A stretch of DNA of 19,749 nucleotides from Flavobacteriales bacterium UBA3376 (GCA_002359055.1 DEQC01000022.1:23037-42785); one strand, 5' to 3'; positions 6,034 to 14,637 are shown, counted from the stretch's first letter. Program-made: numbers and translations. The notes: a model not told the origin generated them from the letters alone.

Positions 6034-8490
6034 TTAATTACAAGATTGGAAATTATAACACTTCCATCCCTCTTCAGTACCATCAACATTGATTTGTAAA
6101 CAATCTTGGTCGATGTTATAAATCATCATACCTTCAACAAGGTCCTCAGCTGGGATAGCTTCTACTTGAGCTTGTGTCAATCTGTTAGGAACGAATCCTT
6201 TGGTTTTCGATTCCAATGCAACCCAAGCGCCTTCTCTAACATTTGGCCAACCATCCAATTGGTCAGTTCTCAAAGAACTAATTCCAACAGAAGTAGCTAA
6301 ACCTTGTGAAGCTATGAAGTTTCCTGGCTTTGTACAATCACAACCTTCTGCATATCCACCATCGACAAATGCATGATAAACATCCAAAAAACTCAACAAT
6401 TGTAAAACTGTAGAATAAGTGATTCTGATTTCGTTGAATGGCATAGAGGTCGTAAATCCAATAGGTTTTTGACCTGGTCCAGTACCTAACAATGGTAAAA
6501 TCAAATCCAAATCGATCAATTGGCTGTTTCCTGAATGAGACTCTTGTAACACACCATCCATATAAGTTTCTATGGTGATGTTGCTCAACAAACCTAGTTG
6601 TAGGAAGTTATTTACATCATCGATGACAAAACCAGCCAAGGTTCCTGCAGGATAAGTTACCGTTAAATCTCTAACAGAAATAGAACCACTTGACCCAACA
6701 GCTCCAAGTGTTAAATTGATTCTAGCTGGGTCATCTCCTTGATTGACTAAATTCCATGAATTTACAATAGAACATCCCACACAAGCAACACCGCTGTTGA
6801 TTCCAGTTCTTGAATTTTCGATTACAACAGAAAAATCAGGTTTTTCCAATGGTGCTGAAGTATCACAATCAAATTCACCTTCACAAACATTGGTGACATA
6901 GAAATTATATACATTCACCGTTCCTAAGTTAACTTGTAATAAATTGCTAATTACCAATCGAGCTTCATCGAATTCCACTTCAGAGACCATACCAATCAAT
7001 CCTCTGTTGACTCCACCTATGATAGAAGTTCCTCCCGAGATAAGTTGAGAATTACCAGAAGCAGTTTGCACCAATTCATTATTGTTGTAAAGTTCAATAG
7101 ATGTTGATCCTAACAATTCTAAATTTAATAATTCTGGAATTAAAACTTCGAAAGCAACATAGTTACCTGAAGAATAGCTTTCGAAACCATTTTTTACAGA
7201 GATAGCTCCACCTCCTAATACTCCTGCCACAGTTGTTATTTGTGCATAAGTCGAGTCATCACCATCAATTACATTGTTTGGATTATCTACAGCACAACCC
7301 GCACAAATCAATGCGTCAATACCAGTTCTAGCTCCATTGATATCTACAGGATGCAACGGACTGTAAACTTTGGTGTCTGTATTACATTCCAACTCAGGTC
7401 CAGCACAATATTCTTTAATCACTGCATTATATATTCTTGTGGCTCCAATATCTATGGTAACGGGTTGGTTAACCACATATCTTATTTCATCAAAATCCTT
7501 TGTAGTTATAAAACCTACCACATTTCTTTGATTGCTATCAATCAATGGAACATCCAATAAAGAAAGATTGTTTCCACTATTTTCTTGGAAGTCACCATTT
7601 AAGTAAGTTTCTATAGTAACACTGTTCAATAGTTCAATAGACAATAAATTAGTATTGGAAATTTCAAAACCAGCAAAATGTCCTGCAGTATATGTATTAC
7701 CAATATCTCTTACCGATACACTACCAGTTGCCAATAGACCTACAGGCATAACCAACGAAGCATAATCATCTGTATCCGCATTAACTATATTCATAGGGTT
7801 TACCAATTCACCCAAAGTAACTCCTGTAAAACCAGTTCTCTCGGGTTCTATTACTACACTATGTCCGGTATTTGTTCCATCGCCCTGAACAAGAGCAGTC
7901 GATTCATTACAAACCAATGGTTCAGGAGTACATGGTTTTAAAATCTCTGCATAATATACCATAGCTGTAAAAGTACCAACAGCCAAACCTGCATTAATAG
8001 ACAATCGTACTCTGTCAAAAGCTTTAGTCGTTACAAAACCAACTTGAGATTTGCTTGACCCCAAGAGACCAACTAAACTTGAAAAATTCACAGACTCTTG
8101 TTGTTGATTGCCTAGATAAGTTGTTACAGTTAACGTAGTTCCTAGACTAACTAAATCGACTTCACTCATAACAAAGCCAGCATAAGTACCGGCTGGATAA
8201 GCTTCAGTTCCAACGGCATTATTGTCCTTTACTTCTATCCAAGCTGAACCTAATAAAACAGTAGTCCAAGATGCATAACTGTCTAAGTCACTTGAAATTA
8301 AATTTTCTTTATTAGAAAATTCATCTGTTGGAAATAATACTCCAATAGTAGAAGAAACTACCTCGAGGTTACTATATGTATCTGATATTAGAGGTGAATA
8401 CATATTACAGGGTGCTGCACTGCTTTGTGCATTCACTTGTATGCCTATAAACATACAAGTACACACCCAAAAAAGTATGTTTTTTATCAT
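6034..8490 (-). CDS. Large secreted protein with four cysteine-bracketed repeats
   Basis: An 818-residue exported protein (signal peptide 1-21, VNAQ). The mature part has four repeats bounded by cysteines: C28-C187, C194-C362, C369-C536 and C542-C717. Each repeat keeps three anchors: Y-x-AG-x-x-AGF (about 98, 267, 439, 613), a T-x-ETYL-x-G strand, and GF-x-TT-x-x-FDEIR. Repeats 3 and 4 also carry an extra CxxC (C396/C399, C570/C573). The C-terminal 100 residues are the surface module KGFVPNRLT ... GMMIYN ... CLQI ... W, also found twice in the next protein. I do not recognise the repeat as a named domain; the predicted all-beta, Thr/Ser/Asn/Gly-rich character suggests a surface adhesin or structural protein. 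It is the middle of three same-strand genes (gaps 36 and 17 bp). No T9SS C-terminal domain is seen. Confidence 0.75.
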   Translation of the reverse strand: MIKNILFWVCTCMFIGIQVNAQSSAAPCNMYSPLISDTYSNLEVVSSTIGVLFPTDEFSNKENLISSDLDSYASWTTVLLGSAWIEVKDNNAVGTEAYPAGTYAGFVMSEVDLVSLGTTLTVTTYLGNQQQESVNFSSLVGLLGSSKSQVGFVTTKAFDRVRLSINAGLAVGTFTAMVYYAEILKPCTPEPLVCNESTALVQGDGTNTGHSVVIEPERTGFTGVTLGELVNPMNIVNADTDDYASLVMPVGLLATGSVSVRDIGNTYTAGHFAGFEISNTNLLSIELLNSVTIETYLNGDFQENSGNNLSLLDVPLIDSNQRNVVGFITTKDFDEIRYVVNQPVTIDIGATRIYNAVIKEYCAGPELECNTDTKVYSPLHPVDINGARTGIDALICAGCAVDNPNNVIDGDDSTYAQITTVAGVLGGGAISVKNGFESYSSGNYVAFEVLIPELLNLELLGSTSIELYNNNELVQTASGNSQLISGGTSIIGGVNRGLIGMVSEVEFDEARLVISNLLQVNLGTVNVYNFYVTNVCEGEFDCDTSAPLEKPDFSVVIENSRTGINSGVACVGCSIVNSWNLVNQGDDPARINLTLGAVGSSGSISVRDLTVTYPAGTLAGFVIDDVNNFLQLGLLSNITIETYMDGVLQESHSGNSQLIDLDLILPLLGTGPGQKPIGFTTSMPFNEIRITYSTVLQLLSFLDVYHAFVDGGYAEGCDCTKPGNFIASQGLATSVGISSLRTDQLDGWPNVREGAWVALESKTKGFVPNRLTQAQVEAIPAEDLVEGMMIYNIDQDCLQINVDGTEEGWKCYNFQSCN
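6340..8409 (-). repeat. Four tandem protein-level repeats (about 160-176 codons each)
   Basis: Within the 818-residue gene, repeat 1 is about 7930-8409, repeat 2 about 7405-7911, repeat 3 about 6883-7386 and repeat 4 about 6340-6867. They are separated by short linkers of 1-6 residues between the closing and the next opening cysteine. Similarity is clear in protein but weak in DNA, so the duplications are old. Confidence 0.7.
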
Positions 8491-8526
8491 TATTTGAAAT
8501 TTTAAAGATTTATATTATCAACGAAG

Positions 8527-9174
8527 CTATACTTTATTATTTAGCATAGTACATTGAATAATTGAGAGAGGTACTGTGGTATTATGTTCAGGCGGACTAC
8601 GGATGGGGTGATGAAATTTTACATATTCATCATAGAATACAATTATATGAGATTGGTTTTCTTTAAGGGGTAAATGATTATAAATCTCATAAATTAAAGG
8701 TAAACTTTCAATTGAATCAAAGTTTTTCTTGTGGTATGAAATTGCAAAACTCTTTTTTAAGTAGTTTCTGAAAAAAATCTCAGGTGAAGGAACCTTAGAT
8801 AATAATATATTTTTAGCAGAATTATCAAGTTTATGATGCGAATGATTGTTTGGTTTCTTGTTTGAGGTTTTATCAATAGCAATAAAATTCTCATTTTCAA
8901 TAGCTTTAAAAACTCTTTCAGTTTTATCTAAATAGACTATCTCTGTATTTGGAAGCTCACCAACAATCTTTACATCACCTACAGCTGTTACAAAAAAATC
9001 GTTTTCAGAATCACTACTTACAGAAGCATTTAATCTTTTATGCTTTTCTAAACCTACAACTTTTGTTGCACCTAATATCTTAAACTTAGATGAATCACTA
9101 ATACTTATTTGTGCATTCAAAATTGTTGCACTCAATATTAGTAGAAGGGCCTTTATGTATTTTACCAATTTCAA
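8527..9174 (-). CDS. Secreted protein of unknown function, first gene of a three-gene unit
   Basis: A 215-residue exported protein: signal peptide of about 21 residues ending in LNAQ. The mature part begins with a beta-rich region (about 22-90; FFVTAVGDVKIVG), then a Lys/Asn/His-rich linker (KKPNNHSHHK), then a mixed region with KKSFAISYHKK and a terminal segment containing KFHHPIRSPPEHN. I recognise no family. The start is unusual: the only usable codons before the signal peptide are TTG (9174 or, two codons on, 9168), and an in-frame stop lies seven codons upstream. AGGA sits about 6 bases before the first TTG and could serve as a ribosome binding site. It precedes the 818-residue gene by 36 bp. 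No consensus promoter was found in the AT-rich region upstream. Confidence 0.6.
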   Translation of the reverse strand: MKLVKYIKALLLILSATILNAQISISDSSKFKILGATKVVGLEKHKRLNASVSSDSENDFFVTAVGDVKIVGELPNTEIVYLDKTERVFKAIENENFIAIDKTSNKKPNNHSHHKLDNSAKNILLSKVPSPEIFFRNYLKKSFAISYHKKNFDSIESLPLIYEIYNHLPLKENQSHIIVFYDEYVKFHHPIRSPPEHNTTVPLSIIQCTMLNNKV

Positions 9175-9504
9175 ATTATTCCTAATAGCACATTATTACA
9201 CCAACTTTCATTAATCAACTTCATATACCTCAGTAAGATACGCAAAAGTTTGTTTTTTAAGTTTATATTTTTAAAAAAATTTTAACAAAATCTTTAATCT
9301 GTGATTTGGCAGTAGAAATAATTTTTCAATATTATTTTTTAAACAACTCATTTTGAGAAGATATAAATTGCTTAAACATTTACCAACAAAGAATTCTAAT
9401 GAAAATATAGAAATTGTTTAATCCGACGAAATCCACAATTAGCTTAGACTAATTTTATAGTTTTATTGAAAAATATTTTTTTTTAATAGAAGTTAAATTT
9501 CAGG

Positions 9505-9528
9505 AATTAGTACAATATTGCACTAATT
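9505..9528. promoter_or_regulatory. Near-perfect 24-bp palindrome, candidate operator
   Basis: AATTAGT-A-CAATATTG-C-ACTAATT reads the same on both strands except for one mismatched pair (9512/9521). With no loop it resembles a binding site for a dimeric regulator more than a terminator. It lies 331 bp upstream of the secreted-protein operon and about 120 bp beyond the end of the lipoprotein gene. Confidence 0.35.
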
Positions 9529-9592
9529 TAATATTTAAAGAAGAATTTTGTGGAGAAATTTGAGAAAGAAGGAAGAAATTAAATATAATTTA

Positions 9593-9629
9593 GCCCAAAC
9601 CATTTAACTTTTATTCAAACGATTTGGGC
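9593..9629 (-). terminator. Terminator-like hairpin after the 168-residue lipoprotein gene
   Basis: On the minus strand GCCCAAA ... TTTGGGC forms a 7-bp stem, with interrupted further pairing inside and an AT-rich loop. The sequence after it (TAAATTATATTT) is T-rich but broken by A. It begins 20 bp beyond the stop codon at 9649. Confidence 0.55.
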
Positions 9630-9648
9630 CAAAATATTCATATATTGT

Positions 9649-10155
9649 TTATAAATCTACTGGATTTGAATCATCGATCTGATAGAATTCAACTACGCTT
9701 TGATAATCTTCGAAGTTTACTTCAGAATTTCTACCGTAGCTCGCAGGAATAATTAACACTCTGAAAGTTTGATTTTGAACGTAAGGTGTTCCTGTCAAAT
9801 CGAAAGTTCCACCAGCATAAATCACAAAATCATATCGAGTGAAATCAAAATTATAATCCAATTCATGACCATCTTCCAAATAAAAGGTTATTGGAATTTG
9901 TTGCCAAATGGGATAACCATCATCTGTAGAACCAATACTTTTGTAAATCAACAACATATCGGTTTCATACATCGGATTGGTGAAAGTTCTTGAAGTTTGA
10001 TAAACTCCATTGATCAATTCTAAGTTTACATTTCTCAAATCATAAGCCACTGGATAAGTATCATAGTCAACAGCTATGTAATCATCATCGCTCGAACAGC
10101 TAATTATGGAAATCATAAAAATGCTTAAAGCAAAAAGGGAAAATAGTTTTTTCAT
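9649..10155 (-). CDS. Small lipoprotein of unknown function
   Basis: A 168-residue lipoprotein. The signal peptide ends in IISC with C20 lipidated, followed by SSDDD; an acidic stretch after the cysteine is common in Bacteroidota outer-membrane lipoproteins and can favour surface export. The mature part is beta-rich with many aromatic residues (YPVAYDLRNVNLEL, PIWQQIPITFYL, YDFVIYAGG). I recognise no named domain. It lies 65 bp downstream of the M1 peptidase gene on the same strand and could be cotranscribed with it. Confidence 0.72.
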   Translation of the reverse strand: MKKLFSLFALSIFMISIISCSSDDDYIAVDYDTYPVAYDLRNVNLELINGVYQTSRTFTNPMYETDMLLIYKSIGSTDDGYPIWQQIPITFYLEDGHELDYNFDFTRYDFVIYAGGTFDLTGTPYVQNQTFRVLIIPASYGRNSEVNFEDYQSVVEFYQIDDSNPVDL

Positions 10156-10220
10156 AATAAAAAGATTTTTTCAATAGCAATATTTCAAATCATATACCAA
10201 AAATTTAAAGGTATTTGAAA

Positions 10221-11858
10221 TCATTTCACTTGCATGCTGTAAATGTAGAAGTTTCTATCGATTGTGAATTGATTTTTCAAGTTTTTATTAAGCTCGATTT
10301 TTCGCCAATTTTCTGTCGGCTGTAGCCAAATATCTGAGTCAGCAATTCTAACCGGCATTTCGAACCCTTCCACTACTCCATTCCATCGATAAAATAAAAC
10401 ATCATCTTCCCAATAATATTCCAAAACCGGGACATTCTTAGTTCTCAAATATTGATCAAAAAATGCTTTTAATTGAAGTTTAGTTTTTTGTTCGATATAA
10501 TTTTCAATTGTTTCTGAAGTCACAATCTGATGATAAAATTCCTGATTCATACCTCTCATAAGATTTCTGAACAATTCATCATCATTTAACCATTGCCTCA
10601 ACGTATGTACCATATTCGCTCCCTTAAAATACATATCGGTACTTCCTTCATTGTTCACTCCATAAATTCCAATAATCGGTCGATCATTTAAAATTCTTTT
10701 TCTTGTACCAATCACATAATCATTAGCTGCTTCTTTGCCATGAAAATATTCTGTGTAAAGTGTTTCAGCATAAGAAGTAAAGGCTTCATGCACCCACATA
10801 TCAGCAACGTCTTCTGTAGTAATGTTGTTTCCAAACCATTCGTGAGCAGACTCATGAACAAGTATAAAATCCCAATTCATTCCCCAACCTGATTGAGAAA
10901 TATCTCCGCCCAAATATCCATTTTCAAACCCATTGCCGTAAGCAATTGCGCTTTGATGTTCCATTCCTAAATGTGGAGCTTCGACTACCTTAAACCCATC
11001 CTCATAAAAAGGATAAGGTCCCATCCAATATTCAAAAGCTTCTAACATTGGTTTAGTTTGTTCGAAATGTTGTTTCGCTTTCTCAACATTATAATCTAAA
11101 ACCCAATAAGACAGATCTAATTTACCTTTTTCTCCTTGATAAACATCTTTGATTTCTTTATAATTTCCGATGTACGGAACCAAATTATAATTGTTGATAG
11201 GATTTTCTACTATCCATTGATAAGTTTTGTAATTTTCGTCAGAAGCAACCGCTGCAAGTCTTCCGTTGGCAACACCTACTTGATCATTTGTTGTTTGAAT
11301 TGTCAAAGACGCTCCCTCATCGGGCTCATCGCCCTGAAAATCTTTGTTCGGATACCAAACACTTGCACCTAAACCTTGACAAGAAACTGTCATCCATGGA
11401 CGAGAATTTTCATCTTTGGAAAATATCCAACCGCCGTTCCATGGTGGATTGATAGCAATTTTTGGATGACCTGAAAATGAAATTGTCAAATGATAAGTCG
11501 AATCTTTTTTCAAATTTTCATTCAAATCAACAAAATAAACATTGCCATCTCTTTGAAAATCATTGATAACTTTTTCACCTAAATGTATTTGATCGATTTG
11601 CATCGGTTGTTGTAAATCGATTTGAAGCATATGATTTTCTTGATTGACTTTAAATTTAATTTTATTTTGACCTTTTAGAAGTTTTTCATTAAAATCGGGA
11701 GTTATGAATATGTCGTATCTTTTTACATCCCACCAATTTCTAAATTCATTATTAGTTCCTCTCAAAGAATCTTGCCGACTAAAAATTTCTTTTGTGCTAA
11801 AAATCTGAGCATCAACTCCAATTGTAAAAAGAAATAAAAACAAGAAAATCCATCTCAT
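10221..11858 (-). CDS. M1 family metallopeptidase (exported aminopeptidase)
   Basis: A 545-residue zinc aminopeptidase with a signal peptide (cleavage near residue 18, VDAQ). The zinc site HExxH is H335-E-S-A-H339 and the third ligand is E358, exactly the HExxH-x18-E spacing of family M1. The substrate-binding GxMEN motif appears as G298-M-E-H-Q302, with His in place of Asn, a variant seen in Bacteroidota members. An N-terminal beta-domain (about 40-230) precedes the catalytic domain, and there is no large C-terminal helical domain, so it is the short form. It should trim peptides in the periplasm or at the cell surface. A weak -7-like box (TTACTTTG, 11885-11892) lies 26 bp upstream. The start is an ATG. 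Confidence 0.9.
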   Translation of the reverse strand: MRWIFLFLFLFTIGVDAQIFSTKEIFSRQDSLRGTNNEFRNWWDVKRYDIFITPDFNEKLLKGQNKIKFKVNQENHMLQIDLQQPMQIDQIHLGEKVINDFQRDGNVYFVDLNENLKKDSTYHLTISFSGHPKIAINPPWNGGWIFSKDENSRPWMTVSCQGLGASVWYPNKDFQGDEPDEGASLTIQTTNDQVGVANGRLAAVASDENYKTYQWIVENPINNYNLVPYIGNYKEIKDVYQGEKGKLDLSYWVLDYNVEKAKQHFEQTKPMLEAFEYWMGPYPFYEDGFKVVEAPHLGMEHQSAIAYGNGFENGYLGGDISQSGWGMNWDFILVHESAHEWFGNNITTEDVADMWVHEAFTSYAETLYTEYFHGKEAANDYVIGTRKRILNDRPIIGIYGVNNEGSTDMYFKGANMVHTLRQWLNDDELFRNLMRGMNQEFYHQIVTSETIENYIEQKTKLQLKAFFDQYLRTKNVPVLEYYWEDDVLFYRWNGVVEGFEMPVRIADSDIWLQPTENWRKIELNKNLKNQFTIDRNFYIYSMQVK

Positions 11859-11977
11859 GATAAAAAATTTATAATTCGAAAATACAAAGTAAAACTCAAC
11901 TATGAAATTTTATCGACAATCGATTATTTAACGCAACCATTTATAAAAAGTAACGTCTAATACTCAAACAAACAGTT

Positions 11978-12070
11978 ATGAAAAAGCTAACTTTTCTTTT
12001 CTTTTATTGTTTTCTGGTATTTTTCATTTTCTTCGACAACTTTCTTTCATCTGAAAGCGGGAATTTTTGA
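11978..12070 (+). CDS. Possible 30-residue hydrophobic peptide or signal-peptide remnant
   Basis: ATG with AAAAAG following opens a 30-codon frame: KK, about 17 mostly Phe/Leu/Val/Ile residues, then DNFLSSESGNF. It looks like a signal peptide or a single membrane helix with a short tail. It is the only plus-strand coding candidate in the 223-bp gap between prfC and the M1 gene. No TAnnTTTG promoter is seen before it. It may be a tiny membrane protein, the leftover start of a deleted secreted-protein gene, or chance. Confidence 0.25.
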   Translation: MKKLTFLFFYCFLVFFIFFDNFLSSESGNF

Positions 12071-12081
12071 AAAACACTTGA

Positions 12082-13668
12082 TTAAAACTCACTTACAAAG
12101 TGCAATTTGACTGAAGGAAAGTTTTCTTGAGTCATTTGAATGGTAAAAGCTGAATCGGCCAAAAACACCAATTGGTTGAATTTATCCCTTGCCAAATACC
12201 TTTGTTTTACCCTTTTAAATTCTTTGAATTCTTCTGATTTTTCGTCCTCTACTTCTACCCAACAAGCTTTATGAATTGAAATGGGTTCATAATTAGCTTT
12301 TGCACCATATTCGTGTTCCAATCGATATTGAATTACTTCATATTGCAAAGCACCAACTGTTCCTATAATCTTACGATTGTTCATTTCCAAAGTAAACAAT
12401 TGAGCTACACCTTCATCCATCAATTGATCAATTCCTTTTTCCAATTGTTTTGCTTTCAGAGGATCCGCATTATTGATATACCTAAAATGTTCTGGTGAAA
12501 ATGAAGGAATTCCTCTGAACATCAATTGCTCACCTTCTGTCAAAGTATCTCCAATTCTGAAATTTCCTGTATCGTGCAATCCTACTATATCTCCAGCATA
12601 ACTCTCATCGACTACTTCTTTTTTATCTGCAAAAAAAGCATTTGGACTTGAGAATTTCATTTTTTTATCGGAACGCACATGCAAATAGTTCTTATTTCTT
12701 TCGAATTTACCTGAAACTATTTTCACAAAAGCCAATCTATCTCTATGTTTTGGATCCATATTGGCGTGAATTTTAAACACAAATCCTGTGAATTGCTCTT
12801 CAAATGGTTCTACAATTCTGATGTCAGCTTCTTTTGCTTGTGGTTGTGGAGCTATATCAATGAATGCATCCAACAATTCTTTGACTCCAAAGTTGTTCAA
12901 AGCAGAACCGAAGAAAACTGGTTGTAAATTACAATTCATATACTCTTCTTCGGAAAATTCAGGATAAACTCCTTCGATCAATTCGATTTCTTCTCTCAAA
13001 TTGTCTGCATAAGTCGAACCGATGAGTTCGTCTAATTCAGGACTATCCAATTGTTTTGGATCAATTGCTTGCGAAACTCTTCTTTTTTCTGCTTCGCTAT
13101 ACAATTGAATATTTCCTTCCCAAAGATTATAAATTCCTTTGAAAGTAGCACCTATTCCAATAGGCCATGACAATGGTGTAACTCTTAAACCAAGTTTAAG
13201 TTCAATTTCATCCATCAAATCAAAAGCATCTTTTCCTTCACGATCCATTTTGTTGACAAAAACGAGCATCGGAATGTTCCTCATGCGACAAACTTCAACC
13301 AATTTTTCAGTTTGTTCTTCGACTCCTCTTGCCACATCGACTACAACTATCACAGAGTCAACTGCAGTTAAAGTTCTGTAAGTATCTTCCGCAAAATCCT
13401 TATGCCCTGGAGTATCGAGTATGTTTATTTTTTTGCCTTTGTATTCGAATGCTAAAACAGAAGTAGCTACGGATATTCCTCTTTGGCGTTCGATTTCCAT
13501 AAAGTCGGAAGTCGCACCTTTCTTGATTTTATTGCTCTTTACTGCACCTGCTTCTTGGATAGCTCCACCAAACAACAACAGTTTTTCGGTCAAAGTTGTT
13601 TTACCCGCATCCGGGTGAGCTATAATTCCAAAAGTTTTTCTTTTGCTTATTTCTGATTTTAATGACAT
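12082..13668 (-). CDS. prfC: Peptide chain release factor 3
   Basis: A 528-residue translational GTPase that recycles RF1/RF2 from the ribosome after termination. G1 is AHPDAGKTT (17-25), the switch region RQRGISV (61-67), G3 DTPGHKDF (85-92) and G4 NKMD (139-142). The RF3-specific features TSDFMEIERQRGISVA and the C-terminal EYGAKANYEPI region separate it from EF-G. The length is normal. The start is the ATG at 13668; a TACCTTTG box (13686-13693) just upstream suggests its own promoter despite the upstream same-strand DUF493 gene 95 bp away. Confidence 0.96.
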   Translation of the reverse strand: MSLKSEISKRKTFGIIAHPDAGKTTLTEKLLLFGGAIQEAGAVKSNKIKKGATSDFMEIERQRGISVATSVLAFEYKGKKINILDTPGHKDFAEDTYRTLTAVDSVIVVVDVARGVEEQTEKLVEVCRMRNIPMLVFVNKMDREGKDAFDLMDEIELKLGLRVTPLSWPIGIGATFKGIYNLWEGNIQLYSEAEKRRVSQAIDPKQLDSPELDELIGSTYADNLREEIELIEGVYPEFSEEEYMNCNLQPVFFGSALNNFGVKELLDAFIDIAPQPQAKEADIRIVEPFEEQFTGFVFKIHANMDPKHRDRLAFVKIVSGKFERNKNYLHVRSDKKMKFSSPNAFFADKKEVVDESYAGDIVGLHDTGNFRIGDTLTEGEQLMFRGIPSFSPEHFRYINNADPLKAKQLEKGIDQLMDEGVAQLFTLEMNNRKIIGTVGALQYEVIQYRLEHEYGAKANYEPISIHKACWVEVEDEKSEEFKEFKRVKQRYLARDKFNQLVFLADSAFTIQMTQENFPSVKLHFVSEF

Positions 13669-13685
13669 GACTAAATTTTGGAAGG

Positions 13686-13721
13686 CAAAGGTAAGTCATA
13701 GATATTTAAATTTATATCAAA
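13686..13721 (-). promoter_or_regulatory. Promoter candidate for prfC
   Basis: On the minus strand TACCTTTG (13686-13693) matches the -7 box exactly; a TTTG (13718-13721) lies 24 bp further upstream, at the long end of the usual spacing. The predicted leader is about 12 nt. Confidence 0.45.
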
Positions 13722-13763
13722 TGACTATGCTTTCGTTGAAATTGCTTGAAATATAGAAATGCA

Positions 13764-14045
13764 TTAGAGCATAATTACATTCTCTATTTTCGAAACTACT
13801 TTATAATAATGTATCACTTGATCTGGATCAAGCACATAAATCAAAACAGTTACTGAAGTGTATTTTCCATTTTTTGATTCTTTCATTTGAAATCGAGGAT
13901 TGGCACCATCAAAAACCCTTTGGATTTCTGCTACTTTTTTATGTGAAGTTGGGATGATAAATTTATAAGTAAAATCAGAAGGAAACTCAGTTGTATCTTC
14001 TAATCGTTCTTTAAATTTAATATAAAATTCTTCTGTTTTATCCAT
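13764..14045 (-). CDS. DUF493 (YbeD-like) family protein
   Basis: A 93-residue cytoplasmic protein of the DUF493/YbeD family, recognised from FKERLEDTTEFPSDFTYKFI, the SKNGKYTSVTVLI strand and YKVVSKIENVIML at the end. The fold resembles the regulatory ACT-like ferredoxin domain. The cellular role is not established. The gene starts 10 bp after the TlpA-like gene, so the two form an operon. Confidence 0.82.
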   Translation of the reverse strand: MDKTEEFYIKFKERLEDTTEFPSDFTYKFIIPTSHKKVAEIQRVFDGANPRFQMKESKNGKYTSVTVLIYVLDPDQVIHYYKVVSKIENVIML

Positions 14046-14055
14046 GTTTTTTGAT

Positions 14056-14637
14056 TTACTCTTCTAACAATCGATCAAAAATATCAATTAATTCTTGATT
14101 CAATTCTCCGGTTCTATGATCCATAGGTCTTGGAGGATTTTCATCGATGATTTCACCATTTTTACCCACCAAAACAAATTTAGGTATGGTTTTGATTTTA
14201 TAATCTCTATGAAAACTCGAAGTTCTACCTGCAAATAATTGAATTCCTTTCATCTCTCGGGCTTCAATCATTTTTCGCCATTTTTCTTTGTCTTTTTCGC
14301 TATCGACAGAAACACTCATAATTTCAATGTTTTTGCCTCTGTACTTTTCCTCCAACTCTTTCATGGCTGGAATTTGACGCAAACATGGTCCACACCAAGT
14401 TGCCCAAATATCTATATAAACATATTTTCCTTTTAAATCTGATAAAGCAACTTGACTACCTTCAATGGATTCGAGTTTGAATTCTGGTGCATAATCAATC
14501 AATTCTGCCATTTCTTCCTCGGAACGAATGCTCACACCACTGACTCCTTCCTCTTCTTGAGTTTGTTCTTTGGGATCACAACTTACAAATGCAATTGTTA
14601 GTAACAATATCATTAATGATTTAACTCTCATTCTCAT
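14056..14637 (-). CDS. TlpA-family thioredoxin-like lipoprotein
   Basis: A 193-residue lipoprotein with lipobox FVSC (C20), then an acidic linker, then a thioredoxin fold (about 48-190). The redox site is W81-C82-G-P-C85 in IWATWCGPCLRQIP, typical of TlpA/ResA disulfide reductases of the AhpC/TSA-Redoxin type. It should reduce disulfides in the periplasm. The cis-proline region is seen as KTIPKFVLV. Two in-frame ATGs (14637 and 14631) are possible starts; both leave a complete signal peptide. A good promoter (14655-14685) lies just upstream. Confidence 0.88.
   Translation of the reverse strand: MRMRVKSLMILLLTIAFVSCDPKEQTQEEEGVSGVSIRSEEEMAELIDYAPEFKLESIEGSQVALSDLKGKYVYIDIWATWCGPCLRQIPAMKELEEKYRGKNIEIMSVSVDSEKDKEKWRKMIEAREMKGIQLFAGRTSSFHRDYKIKTIPKFVLVGKNGEIIDENPPRPMDHRTGELNQELIDIFDRLLEE

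Larger units (their letters stand above)
9175..9648. other. AT-rich intergenic region with a palindrome and a terminator
   Basis: This 474-bp stretch carries no ORF that I can support. It holds a 24-bp near-perfect palindrome (9505-9528) and, next to the lipoprotein gene, a terminator hairpin (9593-9629). The part from 9240 to 9480 is very AT-rich with long A and T runs. No exact TAnnTTTG box is present on either strand, so the promoter of the secreted-protein operon is unresolved. Confidence 0.6.

Noticed and set aside
5471..9174. Type IX secretion sorting domain on the secreted proteins.
   Set aside because: Neither the 818- nor the 181- or 215-residue protein ends in the usual CTD pattern, so only Sec export is supported.
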